From assembly GCA_030490835.1 (NCBI GenBank), contig CM059971.1:126760564-126824563 (forward strand): a DNA stretch of 64,000 nucleotides. The letters run 5' to 3'. This stretch comes from Annona cherimola. Lineage: Eukaryota > Streptophyta > Magnoliopsida > Magnoliales > Annonaceae. The notes beneath the pieces were generated by a model. That model was not told where the DNA came from and did not search any database. It was given only the letters and a program-made list of their open reading frames with translations. The position numbers and the translations under genes were made by a program. Positions 12,145 through 23,330 of this stretch are shown here, piece by piece; position 1 is the first letter of the stretch, and each line of letters starts with the position of its first letter.

Positions 12145-12860
12145 CACTGCACAAATTTAAAATGATCATTTCAGACTGGTCCAAAAATATATTTTTTATT
12201 TTTTAAAATTCAAAATCCTCTATGTTTAAAAATTAGAACTGACTGAGTGCACCCTGGTGCATTTCACCTTTTTTATCTTATTTTAAGAATTTTTATATAA
12301 CTGTTAATCTAGAATCATTTAACATGTGTATCAAATCTAGAATCATCTAACTGTTTAAAAATTAGAACTGACTGAGTGCACCCTGGTGCATTTCACCTTT
12401 TTTATCTTATTTTAAGAATTCTTATATAACTATTAATCTAGAATCATTTAACATGTGTATCAATTTTTACCATTTTTAGATATTTTTATTTTTTAAAATT
12501 AGTGATATTTTGTAATTCATAAATTATTAAAATGCAACTAATTTTAAAAAATTAAAGACAAATATCTAAAAATATCTCAAAATGATGAAATTGATACACA
12601 TGTTAAATACATCTAAATTAACAATTGTATAAAAAATTTAAAAATATGAGTTTTTCCACCTAGGTGCACCAAAGTTAAGTGCACTATATCATGATCCTTT
12701 AAAAATACCCCTATGTTTAAAAATTCAAAATAAATATATAAACATCTCTAAAATTAGTAAAAATTGATTTATAAATTAAACATAACTAGAATAACAATTT
12801 TGTAAAAAATAAAAAATAAAAAATTGTGTTTTAGACCGGTCTAAAATGGCCTCACTTCAT
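12145..12860. repeat. foldback element F2 interrupted by foldback element F3
   Basis: The outer element begins near TTTCAGACTGGTCC (12163) and ends near TTTTAGACCGGTCTAAAA (about 12830), a perfect 18-bp palindrome. Both ends face inward to ATTTTTTATTTTTT-type arms. Inside is a second element starting GTGCACCCTGGTGC and ending CACCTAGGTGCACC, with the shared core (TTAAAATTAGTGATATTTTG paired with its mirror). The right flank repeats CTATGTTTAAAAATT, also found at the left junction, so F3 probably inserted into F2. Confidence 0.65.
12224..12462. repeat. two-copy tandem duplication (129-bp unit) of the F3 left end
   Basis: GTTTAAAAATTAGAACTGAC begins at 12224 and again at 12353. Both copies continue through GTGCACCCTGGTGC to ACATGTGTATCAA with very few differences. 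The left terminus of F3 is therefore present twice. Confidence 0.85.
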
Positions 12861-13970
12861 ACCAGTTTAAAATGATCAGGCCTCTTATTTATTTGAGAAC
12901 AACATACTGCGTACATGAACTGCAATGGTAATGATTAAGTTATAACCCACCAAACATTTTCAAGTAGTAATTAAGCTCAAATGACTAAGTTACTTAGGTT
13001 TTGGCGAGCATAAGAAAAGAATGTGATTAAAATTTTGAGTCCCATGATCCCATCGTTATTAGTTATTCCCTTCGAAACATGATTGGGTTTTGAACTGGCT
13101 TTTGGCAAATTTAATTTAATTGTGAAATTCAAAAAAGATCTTAGGAGTTGGGTTCATGCTCACCAAGCCCATATGTAAGGGCGAACAGATTGGAGGTGAT
13201 TCAGAAACAGAACACGGCCTGCCAATGAGAGATGGAAAACAGAATGTCTGAAGAGGTGCAACATTGAAGCAATGATCTAACAACAAATTGAACTTCGATG
13301 CCAATGAAGAAAGATTAGAAGCGCAATATGATTAGATGCTTTTAGATGCACCTAAGAAATTTTCTTGAAATTCCTTCCAAATCCATGTTGCATAAGAACA
13401 TGTATTTGAATGGAAAAGAATGAGGTTAAGGTTCAAAGCAGTCTACATTAGTGGTTGAATATGGTTTTATATACTGGTCCAGTTGCCGTTTAGGTCTTGA
13501 TACATTGTCATTAATCATGGATATGATGACTAAGCTAACTGTTAGGATGGTGCCAAGGTAGCACGACGATGAACTAACAAGAATCATAGTTTACCACTTC
13601 AGTCATGAATCTATTACTCATAATAACATGCAAGAGCAGGCCTAGGCAGATCTTGAGATCTGTGATCCACAATTGGATTTGGTAGAAACAGCATGAACGC
13701 TAGCTATAGATGATAATCCAGTAGATGAGCCTTGATTTTTAACTAGTGGATAGCGTGTCCAACTGCGGGTCTGGGGCATAATCGAAAGTAATGACAGACA
13801 TGCTATTAGGACTTGTTGGGCTTGTAAATTAATCCTAATAAGTATTTGTAACACCCCAACAAGATCTGCCCACATTAGGATATCAAATCGTATAAAAGGG
13901 TATCTAGGGAGAATTAAAAATGTTTTTTTTTTTTCACTTTTACATGTTCCGATTAGCATATATAAGTACA
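12861..13970. other. spacer of mixed composition, no recognised gene
   Basis: Frames of 62 residues (13304-13116, minus) and 109 residues (13971-13642, minus) cover less AT-rich sequence. Neither shows a family motif. The second ends in a serine-rich stretch and could be a remnant of an old gene or retroelement. Confidence 0.3.
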
Positions 13971-13974
13971 AGGT

Positions 13975-14430
13975 TTCACCTATATTGCATCTATGTCATT
14001 AATTTTTTTGAAATTGTAAATATCTCACAAAATTTATATAAAATTGCAAGCATATTCTTTCTATTATAGTTCTGTTAAAATTTTCTCTAAAACAATGAAA
14101 ATGATTTTAAGTTTTTTGAAATTGCAAATATCTCACAAGATTTGCATAAAATTGCCAGCATATTCCTTCTATTATAGTTCTGTTAAAATTTTCTCTAAAA
14201 TGATGAAAATGATTTTAAACCAAGATATATATATATATATGAAAATATATACACATAGATATTTAAAATTTTAAAAAATATATGAACATATATCCAAAAA
14301 TGATAAAACTTGATTTATATGTTAAATACACTTAGATAAACAAGTGTATGGAGAAAAACAAAAAAAATATTTAAATAGATTTTTCAAGGCAATCTAAGTG
14401 ACACATGTGCTTAACCCGAGCTAATAAGAT
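13975..14430. repeat. foldback element F4, partial, with a two-copy 108-bp duplication
   Basis: The right arm (GATTTATATGTTAAATACAC, then CTTAGATAAACAAGTG) and the terminus CTTAACCCGAGCTAATAAG closely follow those of the element at 40792-41160. The left side contains a tandem duplication: about 14003-14110 and 14111-14218 share TTTTTTGAAATTG, TATCTCACAA and TATTATAGTTCTGTTAAAA. The left terminus of the element was not found. Confidence 0.5.
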
Positions 14431-15439
14431 CATTTCTCTTATACATATGATACTGAGTTAGGACAATATTAGCCCAACCTTAATTTTAGGTCTTAAGAAT
14501 CATGTAAGTTTAGGTTGTTTTGCAATTCAAAGTTAAGGTTGAAATTCTGGGTCAAAATTAATTTGTTTAATATTTTCAGAACGATTAGTCTAAAAATTTG
14601 ATCAATATTAAATTTATATGTTAATTATTAAAAATATGATTTTAAAAATCAAATTAAATTCTACTTAACTGTAAATGATATGAAAACTTTAAGAAAAATG
14701 ATAATAAAATAATAGTGTATTTATACATTTTGTAATAAATGAATATATATATATATGGCGGGTTATATCTATTCGGGTCATCATGGTTGATCTACCACAA
14801 CTCTATTTTTAAACGGCGACTCTATTTTTAAATTTAGATTAGATTATCAACCCACGATATTTTGAAACACTGGTAATGATTCGAATTTTTAGAAGTGATT
14901 TTTCAAATTTTAACATGTGAATACTATTCATATCATCACCAGCCTTGTTCTTTATGACTATATTAAGGGGAAAAGAAAGCTAAACCATTAGATTTTTTTT
15001 TTTTTTTTGATGGGAAACCATCAGAATATTAAGAGCATGATAGTCGTATCAATTTAAAAAGGAATAAAAGGAATGTATTTGAATACGGCCTACTCTCGAA
15101 GGGCTTCGAAGTTCAAACACACCATTTTTAGAAATTAGAATATTATAGATTTGTCAGTACCATAATACTGTCGTGTTAGGATTGCGAAGTCCATCCTTAA
15201 TCCAAAAAGATAAAAGTTATGTAGGATGTGTACATAGAACAGAAAACTAAACGGGGCGCCCTAGCATATGTTGCACCAGTGGCCTTACGTTACATATCTG
15301 ATCTGACACCAGATCGATCTGGGCCGTCAGGTCCTGATGCATTCTCCTTGATATGAAAAAAATAAAATAGCAATGTCAGTGCCAAATCTCGATTACGGCT
15401 AAATAGTGAAAAGCCAATGACAACGAAAAAAATTACATT
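14431..15439. other. AT-rich spacer with a poly(T)-GATGGG junction
   Basis: At about 14993-15009 a run of T's passes into GATGGGAAACC. This resembles the 3' end of a minus-strand retroposon, but no target duplication could be paired. No gene is supported. Confidence 0.4.
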
Positions 15440-15710
15440 TGTATTGATTATTTTTCATGCCAATTTGACACAGTCGACCCATTCGGCAAACCCGTCGAAG
15501 CCTCCGTTCGTGTGAAGAGACGAGCCTTTCCGAAATCGGCAGATCAACCACGGGTGGGCCGCACATGATAAGAGTGGGCCATGACGTTTCCCTAGCAGCC
15601 CAATAAGCAATTCATTTAGGCCTCCCCCGCGGCCCGCCCTTCTGTCCAGCTCCAGCAGAGTGTCAGTGTGTCGCGCCTCGCTGCCTCGGTCATTTACTTT
15701 ACTGTTCAAA
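15440..15710 (-). other. GC-rich island with an 84-residue open frame of unknown nature
   Basis: The minus-strand frame 15709-15455 uses GC-rich codons amid AT-rich DNA, with a basic and glycine-rich middle (RRAGRGGGL). No domain is recognisable and no splice structure is evident. It may be an old gene fragment or simply GC-rich non-coding sequence. Confidence 0.2.
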
Positions 15711-16532
15711 AAAAGTAAGGGAATTGTTTGCTTATTTTACGGGAACATCATCTCTATATTAGCATTAGGCCTTTTAGAGTACACCCCCAAACTTTTTGAA
15801 TTGTGATTTATACCCAAGAATCTTAATTTTGCAATTTATGCCCTGTAAAGTTTTTTTTTTTTTTTTTTTCATTTCAAAATTACCCCCGACCGATAAAATT
15901 GGTTAGCTTTTTTAAATCCGGCTTGGGTGGGGTGCATGTCAATCAACTCAAAAACGACTTGCTTATAGGTACGTACGTACGATGGATTGCAAATTTTTTA
16001 CTCTTAAGAAGTTGGGGGTGCAAATCAGTTCCGGTCTCACTTTTACATACGAAAAGGCGCCAGCTCTGCGTTTGCAATTCGAGTTGGTTTCAGAAGGGGA
16101 ATGTGGTACCTACCCTATCGTACTTTTTTTTTACCATCCCAAATTTGCTGATTATTGATTTGAAACCTGCTATGATATAAAACGGTTTTGCAGGCATTTC
16201 ATTGCTATATCTTGCTTCCATTTTTACTGTGTTAAATAATACTTATTATGATAGCTTTAATCAATATTTTAATGACTAATTAGTTGCATGTGCGCATTAA
16301 GCTTCTAATTATTGTCGCTTTAAATAATTGACGTTAATTGGGAAGTGGCAGAAAAAGGAGGTATAGAAATGGTGGCTTAGGCATCCCCTCATAGGCATGT
16401 TTAATGCTTACGGCGCCCAATCCCGGGCAACACGGCAAACCTACCCGGAAGAAGAAGAAACATCATCTCCATTGATTTCGGCATTTCATTTCCAGCAATT
16501 ACCGCCTACAAATCATCGCCCGGACAAACCAA
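15711..16532. other. spacer, no recognised gene
   Basis: A poly(T) run lies at about 15850-15870. The plus-strand frame 15899-16180 has no family motif. The sequence just before 16530 is GC-richer but not clearly coding. Confidence 0.35.
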
Positions 16533-17109
16533 GGGTGTGTTTGTTTAGGGCAAAAAAATGTCAACTAAAACTTTTCAATCTAAAACTTTTCACTCTCCAT
16601 AATTATTTTATTTTTTAATTATTTTTTCACATTTTTCTATACAAACTACCCTACTTTTCAATCATTTCTACACAACTACCCATACAACTAACCTATCTAT
16701 TTTAACTTTATTCTCTTTACTCCTCATCATTACTCCTATTATATCATATCACTTTCTATTGATTTGACAACTTCTACTCCAAAAACTTTTCGGGTGCGTT
16801 TGGTTGGAGGTAAAACTTTTTTATGAAAACTTTTCAGAGTAGAAGTTGTCAAGTTGATAGAAAATGATGTGATATAATATGAGTAATAATGAGGTGTAAA
16901 GAGAATAAAGTTAAAATAAATATGGTAGTTGTATGGGTATTTGTGTAGAAATGATTGAAAAGTAATATAGGAAAATATGAAAAAATAATTAAAAAATAAG
17001 GTAGTTATGGGGAGTGAAAAGTTTTTGATTGAAAAGTTTTCATTGACATGTTTTGTGTGTAACCAAACACACCCTTCATCAAAAGTTTTACCTCCAACCA
17101 AACACACCC
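16533..17109. mobile_element. inverted dimer of a MITE, flanked by CAA
   Basis: The left half (16533-16791) begins GGGTGTGTTTGTTTAGGG and carries the family interior in reverse orientation (AACTTTATTCTCTTTACTCC). The right half (16792-17109) begins GGGTGCGTTTGGTTGGAGG, carries the same interior forward (GAGAATAAAGTTAAAATA), and ends CCTCCAACCAAACACACCC. CAA flanks the pair at 16530-16532 and 17110-17112. The transcript of either strand could fold into a hairpin of about 250 bp per arm. Confidence 0.7.
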
Positions 17110-17602
17110 CAACTTCTATCGGACGCTACAACTTACTAGTTATTTTCACGGTGATTTTTTTTTTTTTTTAATTTTTAGAGTATGTTTCACAATCACAGTT
17201 TGCTGTAAGCTATCGATTTAAAAACTTTTTAATTTTCATAGTTTCTTATTTTTTGTTATCTTTTCTCATTTTTCCGCACGTACAGCTTAGTTCTCGATCG
17301 TTTTCGTATAACTATCATATATTTTAACGTTAGTTTCTTACTTCTCAAAAGTGGATAAAAATTTTTAAATCAGAAAAAACGACGTGGTATAATAAAAGTA
17401 ACGAAAACAAGTAAAAAAGATAAAATTAAAATATACAGGTAGTTATGCAGAAATAATTAAAAAATAAAATAAATACATAGAAATAATTGAATTTTTTAAC
17501 GTAAACAAAACCCCTAAATCTTCAGTCACGCGTCGGTTCCCCAGCCCCCTTCAGCGGCCACCCGTCCTCCCGTTTTCGACTGCGCTGTCGCTAGACAGCT
17601 GG
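17110..17602. other. AT-rich spacer with further MITE-like debris
   Basis: From about 17178 (GAGTATGTTTCAC) to 17512 (GTAAACAAAACCCC) the sequence carries the outline of another MITE of this type (AAATTAAAATATACAGGTAG). The termini are decayed. A GC-rich patch at 17525-17600 precedes the fragment below. Confidence 0.4.
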
Positions 17603-17755
17603 TCAGCCATCATACGCGGCGAAGCAACCCACGTGGCTGACTTCCATGCAAGGCGCCACGTTGAAGGCCGCGTACTGGTACTTTCGGTAGCACGCGGAAT
17701 CGGAGCACGTGCACTTCCTCGAGTCCTTCCACTGCAATTGGTGGCCCTCGTGGTA
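17603..17755 (-). pseudogene. exon-like cysteine-rich gene fragment of unknown family
   Basis: On the minus strand an open frame of 50 codons runs from a possible acceptor (GCGGAGTAG, about 17756-17764) to TGA at 17605-17603. It is dense in informative residues: KCTCSDSACYRKYQYAAF, then CMEVSHVGCFAAYDG, with five cysteines in about 30 residues. Codon use is GC-rich. Upstream, near 17985, GGG|GTAAGG resembles a donor, so 17756-17985 could be an intron, and a MITE begins 66 bases beyond it. I do not recognise the family. It may be the last exon of a gene broken by transposon insertion, or chance. Confidence 0.3.
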
Positions 17756-18050
17756 CTTGCCTACTCCGCCTGCCCCCAAATTTCAAAAAGTTAGTTGGTG
17801 GGGCCCATTGGTTGGACGGTCTGATCTGGAGCGCTGTACTATCCATGGCCGAGGCCAAGCTACGACATTTGCAAGCACGGCACGACACGACACGGAACCC
17901 GTGCGAAGCAACCTTGGGAGCTAAGGAAAGAGCTTCGTTCCCAGCCTCAGGACGCGACTCATGATGCACGGGTTCCCTTACCCCGAGGATGATCTCCTTA
18001 CCCTTATTTTAAAATTTACGGTGGCTCGCATAGGGATAAAAATTTTGATA

Positions 18051-18333
18051 AAGGATATGTTTGGAAATGGTTAAAAAATTTAATGAAAAATTTGGAAGAG
18101 TAAAAGTTGTCAAATGATGTAATATGATAGGGGTAACGACGATGAGTAAATAAAATAAAGTTAAAATAGATAAGTTAGTTGTGTGGGTAGTCGTGTAAAA
18201 ATGATTGAAAAGTATGGTAGTTGTACAGGAAAATGTGAACAAATAATTAAAAAATATAATAGTTATGGAGAGTGAAAAGTTTTAGATTGAAAAGTTTCAA
18301 TATGACATTTTCTGCACATTACCAAACACACCC
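18051..18333 (+). mobile_element. MITE of the GGGTGTGTTTGG family
   Basis: It begins AGGATATGTTTGGAAATGG and ends ACCAAACACACCC. The interior (AAGTTGTCAAATGATGTAAT, AATAAAGTTAAAATAGATAA, GATTGAAAAGTATGGTAG) matches the copies at 47171 and 32720. It has no coding capacity. From 18334 to about 18570 a more decayed relative follows. Confidence 0.7.
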
Positions 18334-18717
18334 AAAAAGTTTTTAAAAAATATAAAAAAATAATATGATATAATATGGATAATAATAATAAATAAAGATA
18401 ATAAATTTAAAATAAATGGGTTGGTTATGTAGGTAGTTGTATAAAAATAATTGAAAAATAAGATAATTACATAGGAAAATATAAAAAATAATTTAAAATT
18501 AGCTAATTATAGAGAGAAAAAAGTTTAAGGTTTAAAACTTTTAGTTTGAAAAGTATAATTTTAAATAGATATCCCCTTTTTATGTATCTTTTAATCAAAC
18601 TATTATCATATTTAACACATCTTACTCTATCATTGTACCAAAAATTGTAAACCTGTCTCATAAATAATTAGTATCTTTTTTATTGGTACTTATATATCAT
18701 GAGAATTAATATCATAA

Positions 18718-18860
18718 TCAAGCACATTCATAATCCTCACACTTTATAATACCTTCACACCAAGAAGAATCTATAAAAATATCCACAAATCAACAAAGAA
18801 ATCCAACCATTGATGGCATCCATTTCACCAACCGTTACTACTAAGGCAACCTCATAGTGG
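18718..18860 (-). mobile_element. SINE-like sequence, family 1, minus orientation
   Basis: The plus strand reads ACATTCATAATCCTCACA at 18724, the complement of the 3' motif of the SINE at 5993. About 75-110 bases further on, degenerate complements of box B (GAAATCCAACCAT) and box A (ACTACTAAGGCAA) appear in the correct order. Target duplications are not clear. Confidence 0.5.
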
Positions 18861-19118
18861 CAAAAAAAATAGTAACTTTTGAGAGTGAATATATAATCGC
18901 TTAAAATTTTGAAAATTGTAAATATAATGTATAAAAGATTACAATTTATATAGTTTTTAAAATAAGAAATAAGTATACGTAGATAGATTTGATTAATGGA
19001 TTAGACTTCATATAAATATATTTTAAATTTTAAAAACCAAGAATAAGGTTAGGAGTAAAGTTTTCATGCTTATATATAAGCCACAACATTCTTTCATTTC
19101 ATCCAATGTCCTATTCCA

Positions 19119-19523
19119 GGGATGCGATCTCCGCACCCGGGAGCAGGCAGCGTTGCCTGCTCCCGGGTGCACACACCTATTTTTTTTTATTTTTGTTTGA
19201 AACTTTTTTTCTTAAAATGTTAATATAGGTGTATTTAACATGTTTATAAATTTTTACCATTTTTGGAGTATTTTAGATTTTTATTTTTTATTTTTGAAAA
19301 TCAATGGCATTTTAGTAATTTTAAATTACTAAAATGCCACTGATTTTCAAAAATAAAAAAATAAATATCTAAAAATCTCCAAAAATGGTAAAAATTTATA
19401 TACATGTTCAATACACTTGGGCTAACAAGTTTATGAAAAATTTTTTTAAAAAAAAAAAAAATAGGTATGTGCACCCGGGAGCAGGCAACGCTGCCCGCTC
19501 CTGGGTGCACGAGATCGCATCCC
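19119..19523. mobile_element. foldback element F5 with 9-bp target duplication (Mutator-like)
   Basis: CCTATTCCA occurs exactly before (19110-19118) and after (19524-19532) the element. The ends are GGGATGCGATCTC and GAGATCGCATCCC. Just inside each end is a near-perfect hairpin: GCACCCGGGAGCAGGCAG paired with CTGCTCCCGGGTGC on the left, and the same on the right. The middle is a long AT-rich palindrome centred near 19322 (TTTTAGTAATTTTAAATTAC). A 9-bp duplication is the mark of the Mutator superfamily. No open frame means it is non-autonomous. Confidence 0.88.
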
Positions 19524-20761
19524 CCTATTCCACGTCTCATCTATTACTCATCAATGCTATGAGATATGTAAGGGGATCTTTGAATGGATGAAAAAAGTAT
19601 GTTTTCCATGCGAGACAAAAAAAAAAAAAAAGGTTTTTTCCTGACAACTAATTTAATCACATCCTTATTTCATTCATATTCTGAACCCCAATTTGAACAG
19701 CTCGTAGTTTTTTCCCTTTAAATAGAGCACTTTTGAAATTGAATTTTTATGAGATGTAATGAAATATTCAACCCATCTATTAGTCATGTTTCTCATATTA
19801 TGGTTATTATATAAAAAATTCAAATATGTTAGATACGTCTACGATCATTTATAATTAGTATCCAGAAATAAAACTTAAACTGTTAAATATGTACTCAGTG
19901 TTTCTTACAACGTTAACTACTTATTTTTCAAATACAATGTACTTATAATATTCAATACAATATGCTTATGCATGTTCAATACGATATACTTATATATGGA
20001 GGAAAATTAGGATAATGTAATGTTCATGGAAATAATATCAATTAAGAAATTAATATTTTAATAAGTTTAGTTCTTAAAAACCCATCTATGTAATTAAAAT
20101 TTGATTTTCTAATATTAAATTTTAAATGGACTGCTACTAATGATTTAGATATTCAAAGGCTCTTGTTTGTCAAGCTATAAAAGTCGTCAAACCAAAACTT
20201 TTCAATTTAAAAGTTGTATCTCTAAAACTAATTTTTTTAATTATTTTTTGCATCTTACTTTACAACTACTATATTTTTTGAGTATTTCTACACAATTGGT
20301 CATACAACAAACTCATATACTTTAACTTTATTTTTTTCACTCATCATCATTACTTTATTATATCACGTCATTTTTTCTGAATTAAAAAACTTCTCATACA
20401 AATTTTTTCCTTTCAAATATTTTATCATTTTCCAAGTACACTCAAAATATATGATTCTAGGTGCCATTTTTTGAAGTGCTCTGTCTAAAAGTGAGAGATC
20501 AAGGGCCCCACACCCTTTCCTAGCATCCAGCCCATGCACGTGGCGTACATATTTCAAAATTTTGATACTTCTTGAGATGGAAATGCAATTTTTAAAATTA
20601 AAAATAGGCATACAATCTGTTTTTTTAAAAAGTTTCTAATACATGTGTGTGTGTGATTTTTGGCATGTAAGAAAATATACATGGATGAATGGTATAGATT
20701 TTTTTTTTTAAAAAAAAAAAGAAAACTTTTTTAAACTAAAAAACCCAAGAGCTACATGGAA
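19524..20761. other. AT-rich spacer with MITE debris
   Basis: At about 20155-20410 there are blocks of the GGGTGTGTTTGG MITE interior in reverse orientation (ACTTTATTTTTTTCACTC). No gene is supported. Confidence 0.4.
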
Positions 20762-21090
20762 CCTTAGGTGCAGCTATTCACGCTGCATTGACGATTTTCA
20801 CATCCCCTCCTGAAATTTTTTTATGAATATTTTCATTCGCTTCGTTTCAAGTTTACCATTTTTGGAGTATTTTATATATTTATTTTATATTTTTGAAAAT
20901 CAATGACATTTTAGTAATTTTAAATTACCTAAAATGCCACTGATTTTCAAAAATAAAAAAAAAAATATCTAAAATACTTCAAAAATGGTAAAAATTTATA
21001 CACATATTAAATACACCTAGATTAACAATCTTGTGAAAAAAGTTTCCATAGAGGGGTAGGGATTTTTGCATGATGCGCTGCCAGATTTAA
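20762..21090. repeat. foldback element F6
   Basis: The core (ACCATTTTTGGAGTATTTTA through TGAAAATCAATGACATTTTA and its mirror) is almost identical to that of F5 at 19119. The ends differ: GGTGCAGCTATTCACGCTGC on the left and GCATGATGCGCTGCC on the right. The terminal palindrome on the left is TGCAGC/GCTGCA. No target duplication was found. Confidence 0.65.
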
Positions 21091-23102
21091 CAACTTTGTA
21101 AGTTACAAGGTCTTACCTAAATTAGATCTGTTTTCCTAAGTTATTGAAATTGCAAATATATCTCCAATATTTCATAAAATTTTAAGAACATCCCTTCTTT
21201 GTTAATTTTTAAAAATTAACAATAATAAGCTTTAAGTTAAAAAACGCACTTGCATTTTTAGTGAATATTTTATAAAATTGCAAGAACAACCCTTCTTCGT
21301 AAATTTTTATAAAATGACGCCATCAAAAAAATTTATAAAATGACAATTTTCCTTTAAGTTAAAAAATACACTTGTATTTTTGTGAATATCCAAGCATTTT
21401 TGAAAAAAATCTAAAATAATAACAAATGTAAAGCATATAAAATAGAAATAATAAAATTAATAGTCCGTTGGGCTATTAAAATAATTAAAATTCTTGCATT
21501 TTATAACGAATAAATTTAAAGTAAAAATACATTTTTTGGAATTTTTCACGCATTTTCTATCAAATGGAAATATATTATATGTAAGAGTTATAAAAATGAA
21601 AAGATTGTATTTTATTTGTGTATTATTTTAAATTAATTAACTATTATTTTATACATTTATTTTCATATTAATAAATCCATAGTTGCCAACACAGGTATAA
21701 CCCAGTTAGTAAAAATCTTAACTTGTATCAAGGCGGTAAAAATCTTAATTCGTATCAAGGCGGTTAGAATTTGATCTACACTAGGAGCAATGTGTCTGCT
21801 ATTTGAGTAACATTGATCTCCTCTCCTATTAATATATATATATATATATTGTTATGTAAGAATAAAACTATAAGGTAAATTGGACTTGAATTATAACAAA
21901 ACATAAGTGATGTTATAAAAAAAATTAAAAAGCCCATGTTCAGCCTATGGTTGGATTAAATCAGATTAAGGGCTAGATCATTGAAGGAATGAAAGGGATA
22001 TAAAGTACACAGGATTTATATAAAAAAGAATAACCTATGAATGTAAGATTATTAAAAGACATAATGTACGTAGGTGAAGATTTCACTATAAAAGGATTAT
22101 TGGATACATTATGTTGTGCAATTTATAAGACTTGTGTGTCCTTTTTTATAGAGATCGATCGTGATTCAAGAATGTCTCTTGATTTTTATATAAGGTATTG
22201 CACGGGGGTTGAGATGCGCCTTGTGCTAGGAATAGATTTGAAATCATTCTTATAAGATTCTTTGAAGGATGACTTGTCCATCTTTGGTTGACTAAGTATA
22301 TGATGGAGTCAAAAATGGGCAACCCATAGGAGAGTTCGACCTTAGTAATTCGATAATTGTCAGTTTCTTATTTATTGTTAAATAGTTTTCTTTGGCTTGA
22401 AGGCAGGCGTGTGCTTTCTTTGAAATGCTTTGATTAATTGAAAGAAACCCACTTTGTCAGTTAGCTTGATCCTTTTGTCGAATGAAAGATATGTGCATGA
22501 TCTCTTTACTGTGCACAACTCTAGTGATTTCATTAGCTCGAAGGGATCTGTGTAGCCTAACCCTTCTTTTTTGGAGGAGATTTGTGTTGACTTAATCTTA
22601 TCACATATTCACATATATTATTATATTTGAAGTTATTTATAGATATGCGTACAATATTTGTAATAATGAATATTCTAACAAAATCACAATGAAAGCGGCA
22701 CGTATAGGATTCCACACAAATCTTATATAGGTATTTGCAATTTAAGCATACTTTGGAACACAAATGAAATCTAAGTAAAATCTTGTAAGCATATCTGATC
22801 AGTTTTCATCACGAATTAGAAATTTATTGTAACTTCTTACTTCTTAGAAGTTGATTGTGCAAAAACTCTACCAGGTTCGTGGAGGCAGCAAAAAGCCAAA
22901 AAGCATGCCGCATGTTTGAAAATTTTGACTTAAAGTCTTAATCTTGTAAATTTTCAAAAAGCGTTAAAACCACAGTTTCGCATTTTTTTTTTAATTTCGC
23001 ATTTTTTTAAATGGTACACACTACACAGTGTCTGAATAAATATTGATGTAAAATTTACTATACAAAATGCAAGTGCTAAAATGCAGCTTCTCATGAAGTT
23101 AG
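21091..23102. other. AT-rich spacer, no recognised gene
   Basis: Two short direct repeats (AAAAATCTTAA followed by GTATCAAGGCGGT) lie at 21711-21772 next to an (AT)n tract at about 21833-21850, and may be a decayed SINE. A less AT-rich patch at 22040-22560 carries frames without family motifs. Confidence 0.4.
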
Positions 23103-23330
23103 GGGATGTTTGGTAATGTGTAAAATTGTAAGATTCTTGAAAATAGTGGAAAATGAAAAAGAGAATATTTGGATAAATGTGTGATTGATAGAAAATGATA
23201 GACGTATAGTTAGAATAAATAGGTTTGTTGTATCTAGTTGATAGGAAAAATAATTTGAACGTAGCGATAAAAGTGAAAAAAAATAATATGATGGATAAAA
23301 TAATAATTAGTCGTGAAAAATCAAATACCT
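23103..23330 (+). repeat. second MITE-like family, copy 1
   Basis: It begins GGGATGTTTGGTAATGTG. The interior (TGATTGATAGAAAATGATAG, TAGAATAAATAGGT, AGGAAAAATAATTTGAA) aligns with copies near 30545 and 33095. The right end is not sharp. There is no coding capacity. Confidence 0.5.
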
